From assembly GCA_028752905.1 (NCBI GenBank), contig JAQNBH010000011.1, forward strand, positions 35,914,124-35,978,123: a stretch of DNA of 64,000 nt. The letters are read 5' to 3'. The notes below the pieces were generated by a model, which was not told the DNA's origin, did no database searches, and worked only from the letters and a program-made list of their open reading frames with translations. This DNA is from Cladorhizidae sp. MBARI D1340-BT2 (Eukaryota > Porifera > Demospongiae > Poecilosclerida > Cladorhizidae). Each line of letters begins with the position of its first letter. Position 1 is the stretch's first letter. A program made the position numbers and the translations under genes. Below, in pieces: positions 11,552-25,100 of the stretch.

Positions 11552-14500
11552 CTGCAACATGGCATCACTATAGTAACTAGCAGGAAGCTAATACGTGTGC
11601 ACTGACTACAACGTACCTTCAAACACCTCCGTCATCTTGCAAATGTCAAAAAATGAAGAACCCTGCAGTATTGTTATGATACACTTGCATAACACAGTGC
11701 TCTCTATTTCAGATGCACAAGCTTGTAGCTAACCTTCACTAGGCCATGCAGGTCAAATGAACAGGAAGGAAAAAATGGACTGCTGGTTATAATCAACATT
11801 ATACATGGATCAGACCAACAACTATGACAACTTACAAGCAGATATATTGAAGGAACCCCCCCCCCCCCCTTCCTTCCTTCCCTATATATGCACATAACTA
11901 TCAGGGTTTTATCTAGGATTTTTTGGAAGGGGGGGAATACCGACATATGTTCTCAAAATCAGCTCAATGTGGTAGTGTTAGCATAAAGTTTAGAGGCAAT
12001 ATATGATAATGGCATTTTGGTGACTTTGAGACTTTTCATGCTCACGTAATTTTTCAGTACGTAATTTTTCAGTAGCCTTTTTTCACGCCTTGAAAGGAGC
12101 CTTGATCCATGTTTGATCAGCATATGATTTCCTTTTAATATTTCAGTCCACTTCTCACACAGAACAAAACATACCTTTGGCACTAGGCTGCTCATCTGCT
12201 CATCATACCTAACCCATCAGCAATATATACTCACCATAACAAGTGTAGCACTTCCTAAGCCCATTAAGGTTGGCTTGCTATGAAAACAAATTAATATGAT
12301 GTTCAAAGTTCACTGGGCCACATGGCATTACTTATCCTGCTGACTAACTCATCATGGATCTGAGAAAGCTGTTTAGATAGCGGGCCAACAAGGATTCAAC
12401 CGAATGTGACAGCACAGACAAACGTCCTAGAACTGACATAGTCAGTGATAGTTCCTCAGTATGCTTAACATCAAATTCTGCAAGTGATCCATCTCTTTCT
12501 ATGTCAACAATGAACAGAAGTAGACCTAATTCATATAAACAGAAGTTGTCTTACAGACCCGAGTACAAGAAAGCTCACTGGTGGGTTAGGTAAGATGAGC
12601 AGCCTGTTGTTGAAGGTATGTTTTGTTCTGTGTGTGAGAAGTGGGCTGAAATATCAAAGGGAAATCGTGTTCATCAAACGTGGATCAAGTCTCCTTTCAA
12701 AACTTGGAAAAAGTCTACCGATAAATTACGTGAGCATGAAAAGTCTCAAAGTCACCAAAATGCCATTATCAAAGCAGAAATGGCCATGGCTGCAGAGAAG
12801 CATGGGAGTGTGTTGGAGCAGTACATTGCATCTGCTAGAACACAAGCAGAAGCAGAGAAAGCTAGAAATAGGCTTATATTGAAGAAACTCTTGAAATGCG
12901 TGTATTTTCTTGTTAAACACAAAGTAGCCCATTCAACAACATTCGTACCACTGGTAGATCTGTTGATAGATTGTGGTGACTGTGATCTTAAGCTGTTTTT
13001 TTTTACAAGGTGCCACGAAAAATGCTCACTATTGTTCTACCACTGCTATTACAGAACTTACTGAATGCATCAGTTCTTATCTTGAAAAAAAATCTTGGAC
13101 CAGTTTAGACAAAGCAATTTTTTTTGGCCCTTATGGCTGATGAGAGCAACAATGTCTCATCTGTTGAAGAGTTGTCCATATGCGCTCGACCAGAGGAACA
13201 CTTCCTCAAAATCACACCTGTTGAGAGGACTGATGCATCCACTATAGCAGACACCATAAAGTTTTTTCTGGATGACAACAATCTGCTGTCAACAAAGATG
13301 AGAGCAATTGTGCTTGATGGAGCTTCTGCTATGAGTGGCTTGAGAACTGGAGTGAGTGCAAGCTAGGCTAAGCTGTCATTCTCCATTGGCTATTTACATG
13401 CACTGTAGATGCCATCAGTTACAATTGGCTTGTGTTTATGCAGCAAAGTCAATAAAGGAGATCGAACGTGTACAATCTAATATTCTTTCAATCTGGAAGT
13501 TATTTCATTTTTCTCCCAAGAAAGCTTCTGTGCTTTGTGATGTACAAGCCGTTCTTGCTCATCTACAGCTCAAGATGCTTCAACCAGGAGACACTCGTTG
13601 GCTATCCCATCCCAATTCTGTTCATGCAATTAGACGATCGTTTTGTCCGTTGGTTGCAACACTTGAGTCCATCTACGAGGACAACAGTAATGCTGAAGCA
13701 TATGGTTTAGCGAAACTGACTAAAACATATAAACTCATTGCAACTATATCAATGTTGTGTGATGCACTTGATCGTTGCTAGCCTTTGCACAGCCCTTCAA
13801 TCTAAATCACTGAATTTTTCTGAATTACCTTCATCGTTGATGCATGTGTAGATGAAATGGTGGATTCTCCAGATGAAGCAACATGGTATTTCCGAAAAAT
13901 TGATTTGCTTCTGTCTACTGATATGATGAAAGACTGGGATCTTCAAGTTAATGATGAAATAAGGTTAAGATTTAAGCGTGCCATTTACACTCTTTACTTC
14001 ACAAATCTCATTGAAGACAGTGCAGGAATAGTTACAGCACTAAGCATCTTTGACCCTCGCCACTTGCCAGAAAAGGAGTCAGAACTAGGAGGCTATGGGC
14101 TACAACAACTAGATGTCTTGCTTGCTCACTATGGCCAAGCACGTTCGGTGGAGTTAAATGGAACTGCAGTATCAATTGCACCAGATATAGAAGATACAAT
14201 TGCTGAGTGGAGGATATTCAAGCGACTACTTTACGGACAGTACAAAAGCAGCAATGCTCAGGACATGACATCTACTGTACTTGCCAGTGAGTCACAGTGC
14301 TTAATGCTTCCTAATATAGTAAAACTTCTTCAAATCTATCAAATTAGCCCACTAACGACAGCCACAGTTGAAAGAAGCTTTTCTACTCTTAACACTTACG
14401 CGGCGTCAATTGAAAACGTCACAATAATCGTACGTGCGTTATACTCAAACCGGAAGCAATCATCTGGGTGCGGCATTGTTTTTTTAAACCTTGTGCGATC

Positions 14501-17500
14501 GCATGGGGAAGAAACGGTCTGTTGTTAGTTGCTCCTACGGCATTACTACTCCAAAATTGACCAAACAACAGAGACAGGTCCAGGGAACATTGGTTATCTC
14601 AGCAAACTGTAAGTATTCGATAGCCAGTTTTAAAAAACCCATCGTATTGACGCTATTGTTATACCTTTGTTTAGAAACTAGTTATGGTAGCTTCTACGCT
14701 ATTTTTGTATGTTAGTCGGCTGCTTAGACTATGCAAAGTATGCTAGATTTGTCTGTATGCTGTGTGGTAGCTATAGGATTGGCAATTTAGGTTGGTGGGA
14801 GCTATTTTTGTTACATTGTGTACTAAAACTTACCTGGATATATAGCTATCTAGCTAGAACAAGATTGTCAGCAGCAAAAATCCATTTGAATACCTTGCTA
14901 GATCAAGTACAATGTTTTATAAGAAGATAATTGAATAACAATTATTATAGTCATTGAATAACAATATAGTCATGATTTCACTGTGTTGCTCTTGGTTTCT
15001 TCAGGATCTTGGCTGTGTGGTACTCTTTGGAGCACTCTTCTGGATGTAGAGGTGGGTGGTCAGAGCAAGTCTGACAGTAGTACACTGAGCCTGAGCGAAC
15101 CGTAAGTGGCCTGTTTACGATCAGAATTTGTGTATTAATATTTGTTTCACGCACTACTAGGTCAAAAACCTCGTCTGCAAAGAACAGGTGAAGAAATATC
15201 CTTGGGCTCAACATCATCATCTGGCAAATTTGAACCAGGAGTTTCTACGCTCGGTGGGGCTCATAATGTTGTCAACTTCTTTGCACCTGACAAGCCCACT
15301 TGAAGAATTTCCACTCGTATGGCCAGTTTCCACATCCATTTCCCCATCAGTCTCATCTACACTACTGCTGCCATTAGCATCTTCCATTTCTTCAGGGGCC
15401 GACCATTCTTCCACATCATATAGTTCATCTTCTTCCAATATCATCTAGTTCATTTCTTCCACATCATCCAGTTCACTGTCACTTTCAAAGTCATTCTCAA
15501 TATCAGAAAGAGCCTCCAATACTGCCTGCAGATCCATATTTGTGTTTGTTTTGGATAAAAATACACACCATGTTTCTTATTTGCATCTGGCAATGAACCA
15601 CGAAATAAAACGCCTGTTTTTTTTAATTTTTTAATGTTATTCATGGAGATGGTGATGCATTCCCAAGTTTGATTATAAACCCATCAACCTTACCTAGTAA
15701 GTCCACGGAGCTATGCAACAAGAAATATCATGTCACAGATGCTGTGACACACGCACTGCCAGCGGTAAATTGCTTGTCACGGATGCTGTGACACACGCAC
15801 CCGTGGGGTGGATTGTTGTGTCACAAACGCCGTGACAAACGCAGTGTAAGAGTTAAGGCTTGTCCACACTGCACAATAACTGGATGCGCATTGAGACACA
15901 CTAGCTACCAAGAGAGTCTCAATGCGCGTCCAGTCACGACGTCGCGTCCACACTGACATGACAATAAACCAAACGTGCATAAAAACCACTCGAAGAAAAC
16001 TGCACCCACGTCACGTGAGTAGTCGCCTTTGCACAATGGATACATGGATTTCTTCTGTTATGGACGAGATACCTACAGATGCGAAGGAAGCATATGCTGC
16101 AGAGGAGAAGAAGGATTTATAAATAGAAAAAGGCAATACAGTAGACGGATGGCGCTCCATGAACTCCATAAAAGAAGGCTGCGGCGGTAAAATTTTCGAA
16201 GTCTATTTTAGCTATAATAGTATTTAGCTTGATCTTTGCCTGCTATAGGTCCTTTGATTGTGGCAATGATGGCTGGCTACCAGCATCCATCTGTGCGCCA
16301 GGTTTGGTGCAAGGTGGGAATCAGCTACAACTTCATAAATGATTCTGTTTCTTTGTACAGCGTTGTTTATCTTTTAACGCGCACCCGCGTAATTAATTTT
16401 ACGCTTGGATTTGTTGCTCTGGCTCGACTCAAACCACCTATCGAGGTGGACTGGACCTAACACGCGTTAGGTCCAAGAAATCTAATTCGCATTCAGTGTG
16501 GACGCAACGAACGCGCATTCGTTGAGATCTAACGCGCATTCAATGTGCAGTGTGGGAAGGCCTTTACACTTGTTAAGACCAATCTCAGAAACCGTCTGAA
16601 GGACTGTACATTGGACAAGTGCATGCGAATATCAGATGATGACATTGAGGCAATTAAGATATGGAAGCAGAAAAAGACTAGGAGACTTATTGAGTGACCA
16701 TGTTTATTATATATTTTTAAATTATATTAAAATTCACGGACACTGAAAGGGGCCCCCCCCCTCCCCCCCAGATAAAACCCTGACTATGGTAACCAAAGAA
16801 AGTCAAAATGGAAGTTAACCAAAATGGAAGTTAACCAATTGACCCTAGACTTAATTTTTATTACAATTACAAAAAATTTTTTAATGCCGGTATATTATTT
16901 AGAGCTGTAACTTCTTTTCAGCATTGACTTTTCAAACTGTTCCTATAATTAGAATGCAAATGCAGATTGGTATACGTGTTTGCTCTACTTAGCATGCTAA
17001 CAAGGCAGAGCACTGCTATCACTCGACAGAATAACTTACAGCAAGGAAACCCATCCAGGAGTGCCTAGAGTGAAGGGATTCAGAGTGGCTCCAGGTAAGA
17101 CTAGGTGCCTATGCAGCTTCACCAGCAGTAGAGCTTCCAGAAACAGACGTGAAGGCCTAGCCAGTCAATGAAGGCACCAGCCATTCTTTCCTTTTTCATG
17201 CTTGCCTACCATATCAAACAGGGAGTATGTTTCTGACTAGATATAGAGCTGTCCACTGGCAAGTGCTCCATTATTCAATCACTTATCCTTACTTAAAAAA
17301 AAAAAAAAATTCTTTTATGAACGACATGCGAGTTTGCACCTCAAGGTGTGCTCTATCAGGTTAATCAACCACAGCCTAACAAGTAAGCAATAGAATGATG
17401 TGCAAAGAAGCTTCAGCTGACAGCAAGACATGCACTGGTGACAAAAGAGGCTGACAACCAACAGCGAGATGGGAGCCGCACATCGATGTGAATAATGCTC

Positions 17501-19161
17501 GCACAACAAGAGCAGCAAACATCTGCCACTCCCAACAATTTCTGACGATGTCAATGTTGGTAAAATGAAAAAGGTGTGTGTAATTAGTGAGCTATCGCTG
17601 TCAGTGCCAAAGATGCACGGCAGGTATAGATATCCACAAACAAAACAGCTAAGAATATGGCAAGCTCTGTGCCTTTTCTGGTGATGGCTGCTTCTTGCAA
17701 TGTTTAAATATCGGGGATCACCACCAAAATGGAATGGATTGGTCCTTCATGCCTAATCCGTCCATAAAATTTGGTGAAAATCCATTTGCAAGTTTTCGTG
17801 TAATCCTGCCGATAGACAGACGGACAACTAGGGTGAAAACATAACCTCCTTGGAGGAGGTAAAACTTATACACATTATTCTTGTGAAGACTAGAGCATGC
17901 CATCTATGTTGAGAGAATACAATTTCAAGTTGATTATTGAGAAGGTTATTGTAATCTTATTATCTCTACTGAGGGTTCATTGAGAGTATATATAATCACT
18001 GTGTCCACAGCACCTCCCCCACTCACTGTAGTATGCCACCATCACAACTAGCAGGCGGATAACTCGACTAGACCTCACTTGGCTATCCACAACAAGTCAA
18101 CCCACACGGAAAACATCGTACCGAACTCCAAGCATGCACCACGTCCATGAGGTTTGGCTTGAAGGATTCCACGTATTTATCCTCATCAATGTTCAGCTTA
18201 GCCTCTGTAGACACCCGGGCTATCCTCCGCACAGAATCTTGCATCATCTTCAGAGGCCCGGACAACTCCTCCGTTAGCTTCGGGATAGATTCATCCTAGA
18301 TTACGCCACAGATAACGAATATCAATAACAGGCACCCCATACTCACATTTTCTATCCAGTGCACTTAAGATTGGTTCACAACACGACGTTGGCCGAGCGT
18401 TGCGTGCGTGTAGTCAATTGATCTTTGACCCTCGAATCGCACTCAACAAAGATAGACACTGATTGGTCTGACACTGCGTTCCAGATGCTGGATTAGAACC
18501 CCCCCCCCCCCCCCCCCCCCCAGCATTTGAAACGCAGCGTCGGACCAATCAGAACATCGCGTGACCACGGCAGCTCGGGTCAAAGGTCAATTGATAACAC
18601 GCAATGTAATTCAACGCTCGGCCAGCGTCCTATCCATAGCTACTACAAACAACACTAATTTACTCTTTTTAACACATTCGTCAATTTCAAACAAACTCGC
18701 AACATCACACGTGAGTGAAACTATCTGCTATTATCACGTACCCGCTCCTGGAAGACAAAGCACGAGAGAAGAGCAACCTGCTGCTCCACCGAGAGGTCGT
18801 TGAAGGCACCGTTGAACATGAGCTCGGTTAGGAGCAACTCATCTCCACTGCTGATCTCGCAAGCCACCCTCCCCTTTATCTCAATCACATCTGATGCATT
18901 GGCGTAGCCCAACCTGACACAAGGTATCGTACGCATTGTAACACCATTCACACAGCGAAGATGTAACATGATGTAACACGATAAGAGGTATTAACACTAC
19001 TCTCGCAAGATCGTGCAAGTCTAACAAATAATGAAGAAAAATTGAAGCGTCAGCAAATTATTGAATACGTGCATGCAGTGATAATTAAAAAATTAACAGG
19101 TTTGGGTTTGTTAAGTGCTATTTAACTCTAACCAAAATGCCTCACGTGGGGGAAGAAAGAA

Positions 19162-19195
<34 letters not shown>

Positions 19196-22100
19196 AGACA
19201 TTGAGGCTTACATTATCTTGTTCTGCACATAGTAGCATAAGTGCCTATTTTGCTGTCCGGAGATGTAAGTATAGCATGGCAGACTTTCTCACTAATCAAC
19301 GAAATTTACTCTCTCGACGATCCATCTGTAGATACTCGAGTCTTCATCAGGAATAATATCCTTTTGTGCCAATTGTTGCTGTGAAATTTATTCCTGATGA
19401 AGGCTAGAGCATCTTATGTATCCGAAAGGTCACGAGAGTAAATTTCAAACTCGATTAGTGAGAAAGTCATTGCTATTCGTTTTGTCGAGTGAGTTTATAG
19501 CATGGCACATTGCAAGCAGACACTCTCACAGAACACACTCATACAAGGAACAATCCTTTCCTGAGTTTTTATTTATTTATCACGGTGTGGTGTTCTTCAA
19601 GGAAACACTGTACTCTGGAATTCATCTCACTGTTAAAAACAGGTACCAAAGTTAGAATTTCTACCCAAGATTCATATTCCAGACTGATAAAATAATAATA
19701 TAAAAACAAAAAATCATGCTGTTTGTATTACCTTCTGAGCACTCGTTTTCTGCTCCTGAGCTCATCCAGCTGCATGATGGTCTGAGCCCGCCTCAAATCC
19801 TTGCGTATAACATTCAGCTCGACGTTCAGCTGTGTCAAACATACAACCAGCTCACATTAGCTGCACGCGTGTTATTTAATCGGACAGGGACTTCCATTAA
19901 TCACAGGAGGCACTTACCTTGGATTTACTTTCACAAAGTCCATAGAGCTGTTCCAGGTTTGGATTCCTGTGGACAGGACTAGCTATCTGTCGACTTTCCA
20001 AAGCTTCCATCTTTCGCACCATTCTCTAGGAAACAACAACACAAGAAGAACACTGCAACACTATCCACTATAAAATTGACACAGTGAGGGGGCCACCAAA
20101 GAAATATTAAAATCACCTTGAATTCTTCTTGCTTTATTTTCATGTCCAGAACTGGATCCAGCAAGGGCAGACCATCAGGGAACTTCTTCTTGACTGCATC
20201 CATGGCTTTCTGGACAGAATATCGACTGTCTGAAGAACGCAGATCTTTGGGGACGTAGAGGCGAACCGAACTAAACTTCGTCAAGTGCTTCAGCATCACC
20301 GGCACCACCTGCAACATGACACAAAGAAAATCAATACTTGCTTTTTGCTTATTAAAATAATAATACGTACTAATAATATTAACGTACTTAAATAATATTA
20401 TAAGTTAATATTAATAATAATAATAATAAAATACTACTACTAATAATAATAATAAATATAATAATAGTAAATAGTAACAACAACAACAACAATAATTTTA
20501 ATAATAACAACAACAATGTAACAACAATAATTTTAATAATACTAACAACAACAACAACAACAATCATCATCATCTATATAATAATACGCCTTGCCCATGT
20601 GTATCTGTACGTTCGTGTGTCACGCTTATATGCACACACAGATAAAATTTATTCCTTCATCATGACTGCATGGAATCCTGGGAAACCACTTGCATCGTGA
20701 TTATACACATGTGCCCCAATACGAAATCCTAAAAAGTACGGAATAGGTACTCTGGAGTTACACAGCTAAACAATAACTATACCTAGTGTAACAGAAAGCA
20801 GGAGAGCTCCAGAAGAGACAGAGAAATAGAAGGGATGCAGCAAGTAAAACAGCACGAGAAACTGCAATAAAAGTCGACTGGGAAAGACAAAGGAAGTGGA
20901 GAGTTGATACCCACAGAGAAACTGAGGATCTATCTGAGAACAAATGACACGGCTCAATGTCAGTACATATATATATTTATTTTAAAAATAAAATAATTTT
21001 TTATACATTTATCTACAGTTCCACACACAGGCAAGATGGATCTCAAGTTTCAGAAGATTTGGATGCTCCATTCAAGACTTACATGGCTTTTTGCACACAC
21101 CATTTCATTGTATTTTGTCAAAGATTTGTACCTGGGGAAGACGATCAAGAAGATTACCATTGTCAACTTCAGCGCGCACGCTCACTATCAACTGGCCATG
21201 CTCTGAGCCGCATCATAGACTATTATGATGCATTTCCTGTGCTGGAGATAGCCATAGAAACTGCGCAGGGCTCCTGAGAACGTGATAAGCACGCGCAAGC
21301 ATAATACGACCCAATGTCAGTATAAAACCTAGCACACGGATGAAAAAATTTCAAATTCGATTTTGAGAGCACGAAAATCTCTGGTTTCTCGAAGTCATGT
21401 CTTCTGTCTCTGCTACATCTCAGCAAGTTTTGCCCACTAGGAAAGGTAGGCCACTAAAGCGCAAGTATTTTCGTGGAAAGCGTAGTACCCGAGCTACCAA
21501 AGTAGTTCCTCTCGAGACAACGAGTGGCAAGAAGCTAGCGCTCCCCTTGGCATCGCCCGCTGAACCCTCTGGGAGTGATGAGCCGTGTGCTGCTTCTTCT
21601 GAGGATGATACCTCTTGTTCTGACTTCACCAAAAGGATGACTGGCAACCGGTTGATTTCTTGTGAGGCGTTGTTGGCAGCTGTGATGACAAAAGCTCAAT
21701 GCAATAACTGTGGCTCCCCTCTCACTGTTGTGGAGGACCTGGATTTCAGAAAAGGACTCTGCACAAAGATGGCTCTACACTGTAACAATGAAAGTTGTGA
21801 AGGAATAGATGCTGTCTTTTCAGATCCACACACCCAGTCAAGGGAGCTGAATAGCAAGTCTGTCCTATATAGCGGCTAGGGTTGTTGGTCGGGGGTGTAC
21901 TGCACTTCAAACATTTACTACGGTGATGGGCTTGCCACCGTCACTGTCGACGACGGCATATTCCACGCACAACAAGCGCCTAGATGTGGAGATATTGCGA
22001 AGGATCGTTCTTTTTCTAGTGCCTCCACTTACCTACACAGAGTTGGACCAGATGTAGTTATCGGCGTGGTGGTGACCTGCAACGGGACCTGGTCTCGGCG

Positions 22101-25100
22101 TGGGTTCGCAGGCATCTATGGAATTGTGGTGGTTAATTCTTGGGAGACTGGGCAGGTCCTTGACACTGAGGTCCTGTGCAAACGCTGCATGGAATGCTCA
22201 AAACACGACTCCATGGACAAGACATCAGCAGAGTTCCTGAAGTGATCGAGTGAGCACAAGGACAAGTGTGAGCTCAACCACCAGGGATCTTCGCCAGCAA
22301 TGGAGTCGGCAGGTACACTGAGGATCTTTCAGCGTTCAGTAGCCAAGAACCACCTTCGTTATACGCAGGTATGTTTCATATTATTGTGATAGTGTACTTG
22401 TAACTTGTAATGTGACATTATATATGATTGATTCAGGTGATAGGCGATGGTGACGTCAAATCCGTGTTAGCCCTAAACAGGGACAAGCCATATGGGGAAG
22501 ACGTCGTCATTGATAAGCACGAGTGTGTAGGACATGTGCAGAAAAGAATGGGAAAGCGGCTTCATGATCTCAAGAAAAAGACCTTTTACGGTGCAGATGG
22601 CAGAAGAATTGTATGGAACAGACGCCTCACGACAGGAATCATGAAGACTCTGCAGCAGTATTTCGGCAATGCCATCAGAAATTTTCCCGGAGACGTCGAT
22701 GGGATGCAAAATGCCATATGGGCATCATTCTACCACTCCTCCTCCACCGACAGCAATCCAGACCACCAGCGCTGTTCAGCTGGCACGGGGTCCTGGTGCA
22801 AGTACAATCGCGCTATTGCTTCCAGCAATACACCACCACCACATTCTCCAAAGATCACCACCGATCTGGCACCCTATGTAAAGACAGTGTACGAGAGTCT
22901 ATGTGACCGTGAATTAATGGATCGGTGTGCCCTTGGCGCAACACAAAACCAAAACGAAAGTTTTAATAGCGTTGTCTGGTCCAGATGCCCGAAAACTGGA
23001 TTCTGCTCTTTTACCACAGTCGAGATTTCTGTGTCTTTGGCAGTGCTCACGTTCAATCACGGTCAGAAGGGTCTCTCTGACCTGTATGAAGCCTTTGTTG
23101 GTTGTCCACCAACTGGTTTTACAGTCGAGTTCTTCGAGCATACAGATGCCCGAAGGATAAGGAAAGCTCAACGGGTTGGAGAAGATTGTGCAAAGAGGCG
23201 GAGGAAGTGTCTCAGTTCCGCTGCGTTGGAGGCTGAGTCTGCTGCAGTAGAGGTGGAGGGCATCACATACGAAGCTGGTGGTTTTTAACTTGGTTGACTA
23301 TCTTTCAATGAATGTTGAATAACAATTATGTTCTGATTTATACTCAGCTTCAACTTTTTTTGGTCAAAATCGTTTATTTATTGCCTCTGAACCACCATAA
23401 CTCATCAAATATTTATTTTTATCACAAACTTTTTATATCATTGTGAAGCTTGATCTTTACTCTTTAACATCGATTGAATACTTTGTTCTGATTTGCCTTG
23501 GCTGTGAAGTTATATGAAGTTATGTGATCACCATGGTCAAATGAAGTGCTAATTTACATTATGAACCCACCATGGCTCTGAGGGTGTTTTTTTTAACATT
23601 CTAATCAATCAATTATATAGCACTATGCATTCTCTAACAATTACAAGCCAATACAAAATCTGAGTAAAGGCCGGTTCATAATATGACGATAGCTCGGCGT
23701 AGCGCATCGTCGCTTTTGTGGTCAAGCTTCAGCGTTTCGTCTAGCAGCGTCATTGCCGTTCACAATTTGACGTTATTGACGGAGAGCGAACCACCAATTG
23801 GACTTTGACCTTGCAGTTGCCGAGCACGTTTGTCGCTAGCCAGTTAATTTTTTTGCTCGCCAGTTCATTTTTTGCTCGCCATGGTCAGGAGAAATTTAGT
23901 ACGAGAACAGGAGGCTATAATTCTAGTGTTACTGTTGAGAAGAAGGAGGAAAAGGAGGAATAGGAGACTGAGGAGAGTGCGTGCACGCAAAATATTCCAA
24001 CAGCGCCTGGAACAAGGTGAATATCACAATTTACTCCAGGAGATGCGTCTATCTGACCCAGGCAGCCACTTTACATACCTCAGGATGACGAAAGAATGAT
24101 TTGATAGTCTCCTGAAAGAGGGTTAAATATTCACCCAGTTATTTATTCACTCAGTTATTTGAAACCATCCCTGTAATAATGATAGGTTAGTCCATACTTG
24201 ACACACCGCCAGTATTCAAGTGTTGGAATATCTCCAGCCGAGAGGCTGGCGCTGACCCTTCGATATCTTGCCACAGGAAATTACCAGGTTAAATTTAAAG
24301 TTAAAATTTTCAAATTACCATGCAATACTCAAACTTCTAGGTGTCTCTGTTCTTCAATTTCCGAATGGGGAAATCAACCGTCAATGGCATCTTGAAGGAA
24401 ACGTGTGAGACTATCTGGAATGTTCTGATGCCTCAATACTTGAAAGCGCCTTCCTCAGCAGCTGAGTGGAAAGGAGTCAGTCAGCAATTTGAAAATTTTT
24501 GGAATTTTCCACATTGCATTGGTAACATCCCGCATTGCATTGGTAACATCCTGCATTGGTAACATCCTGCATTGTTTACTATTTTTATAATCTTCATTGC
24601 TGAATTTACATAGGTGCTGTTGATGGAAAGCATATAGTGGTTCAATGATGGATCAATGTACTTTAATTATAAGGGCACTCACTCCATTGTGCTGCTTGCA
24701 GCGTGTGATGCACATTACAGGTGAATAGCATACAGCATACAATAGACAGAATTCTAGAATGATATAATTTTATAACTGCAGGTTCATTCTAGTTGATATT
24801 GGGGAAGTTGGGAGGCGTAGTGATGGGGGTGTGCTCTCAAATTCGTGCTTTGGACAAGCACTTGAAACAAACTCTCTGTCAATCCCTGAACCATGTCCAC
24901 TTACAGGTATCTAGTTTTAATTCAGTGCATAGAAAGGGTGCATTGGAGTTTTCTTGATTGTTTAGACACTTCTCAGCCGTCTCTACCATACGTAATTGTT
25001 GGAGATGAAGCCTTCCCATTGAAGGAAAATCTATTGCGGCCGTATCCTGGCCGAAACCTGCCAGGTATATATATATATATATATTATATATGATCACCAT

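Larger units (their letters stand above)
11902..16782 (+). mobile_element. hAT element (ZNF862-like transposase) with nested insertions
   Basis: The left end CAGGGTTTTATCTAGG at 11902 and the inverted right end ending at 16782 (AGATAAAACCCTG) form a 13-bp TIR next to G/C-rich runs. ACTAT flanks both sides (11897-11901 and 16783-16787). A 5-bp duplication is shorter than the usual 8 bp of hAT. Inside are the transposase pieces 12618-14390 and 16564-16694, an inverted copy of the N-terminal exon (11959-12195), a piggyBac-like element (14393-15852) and MITE M1 (15856-16563). Confidence 0.8.

Noticed and set aside
20388..20573. Hydrophobic minus-strand frame that looks like a membrane protein
   Set aside because: AAT/AAC triplet tract read as Leu/Ile/Val.
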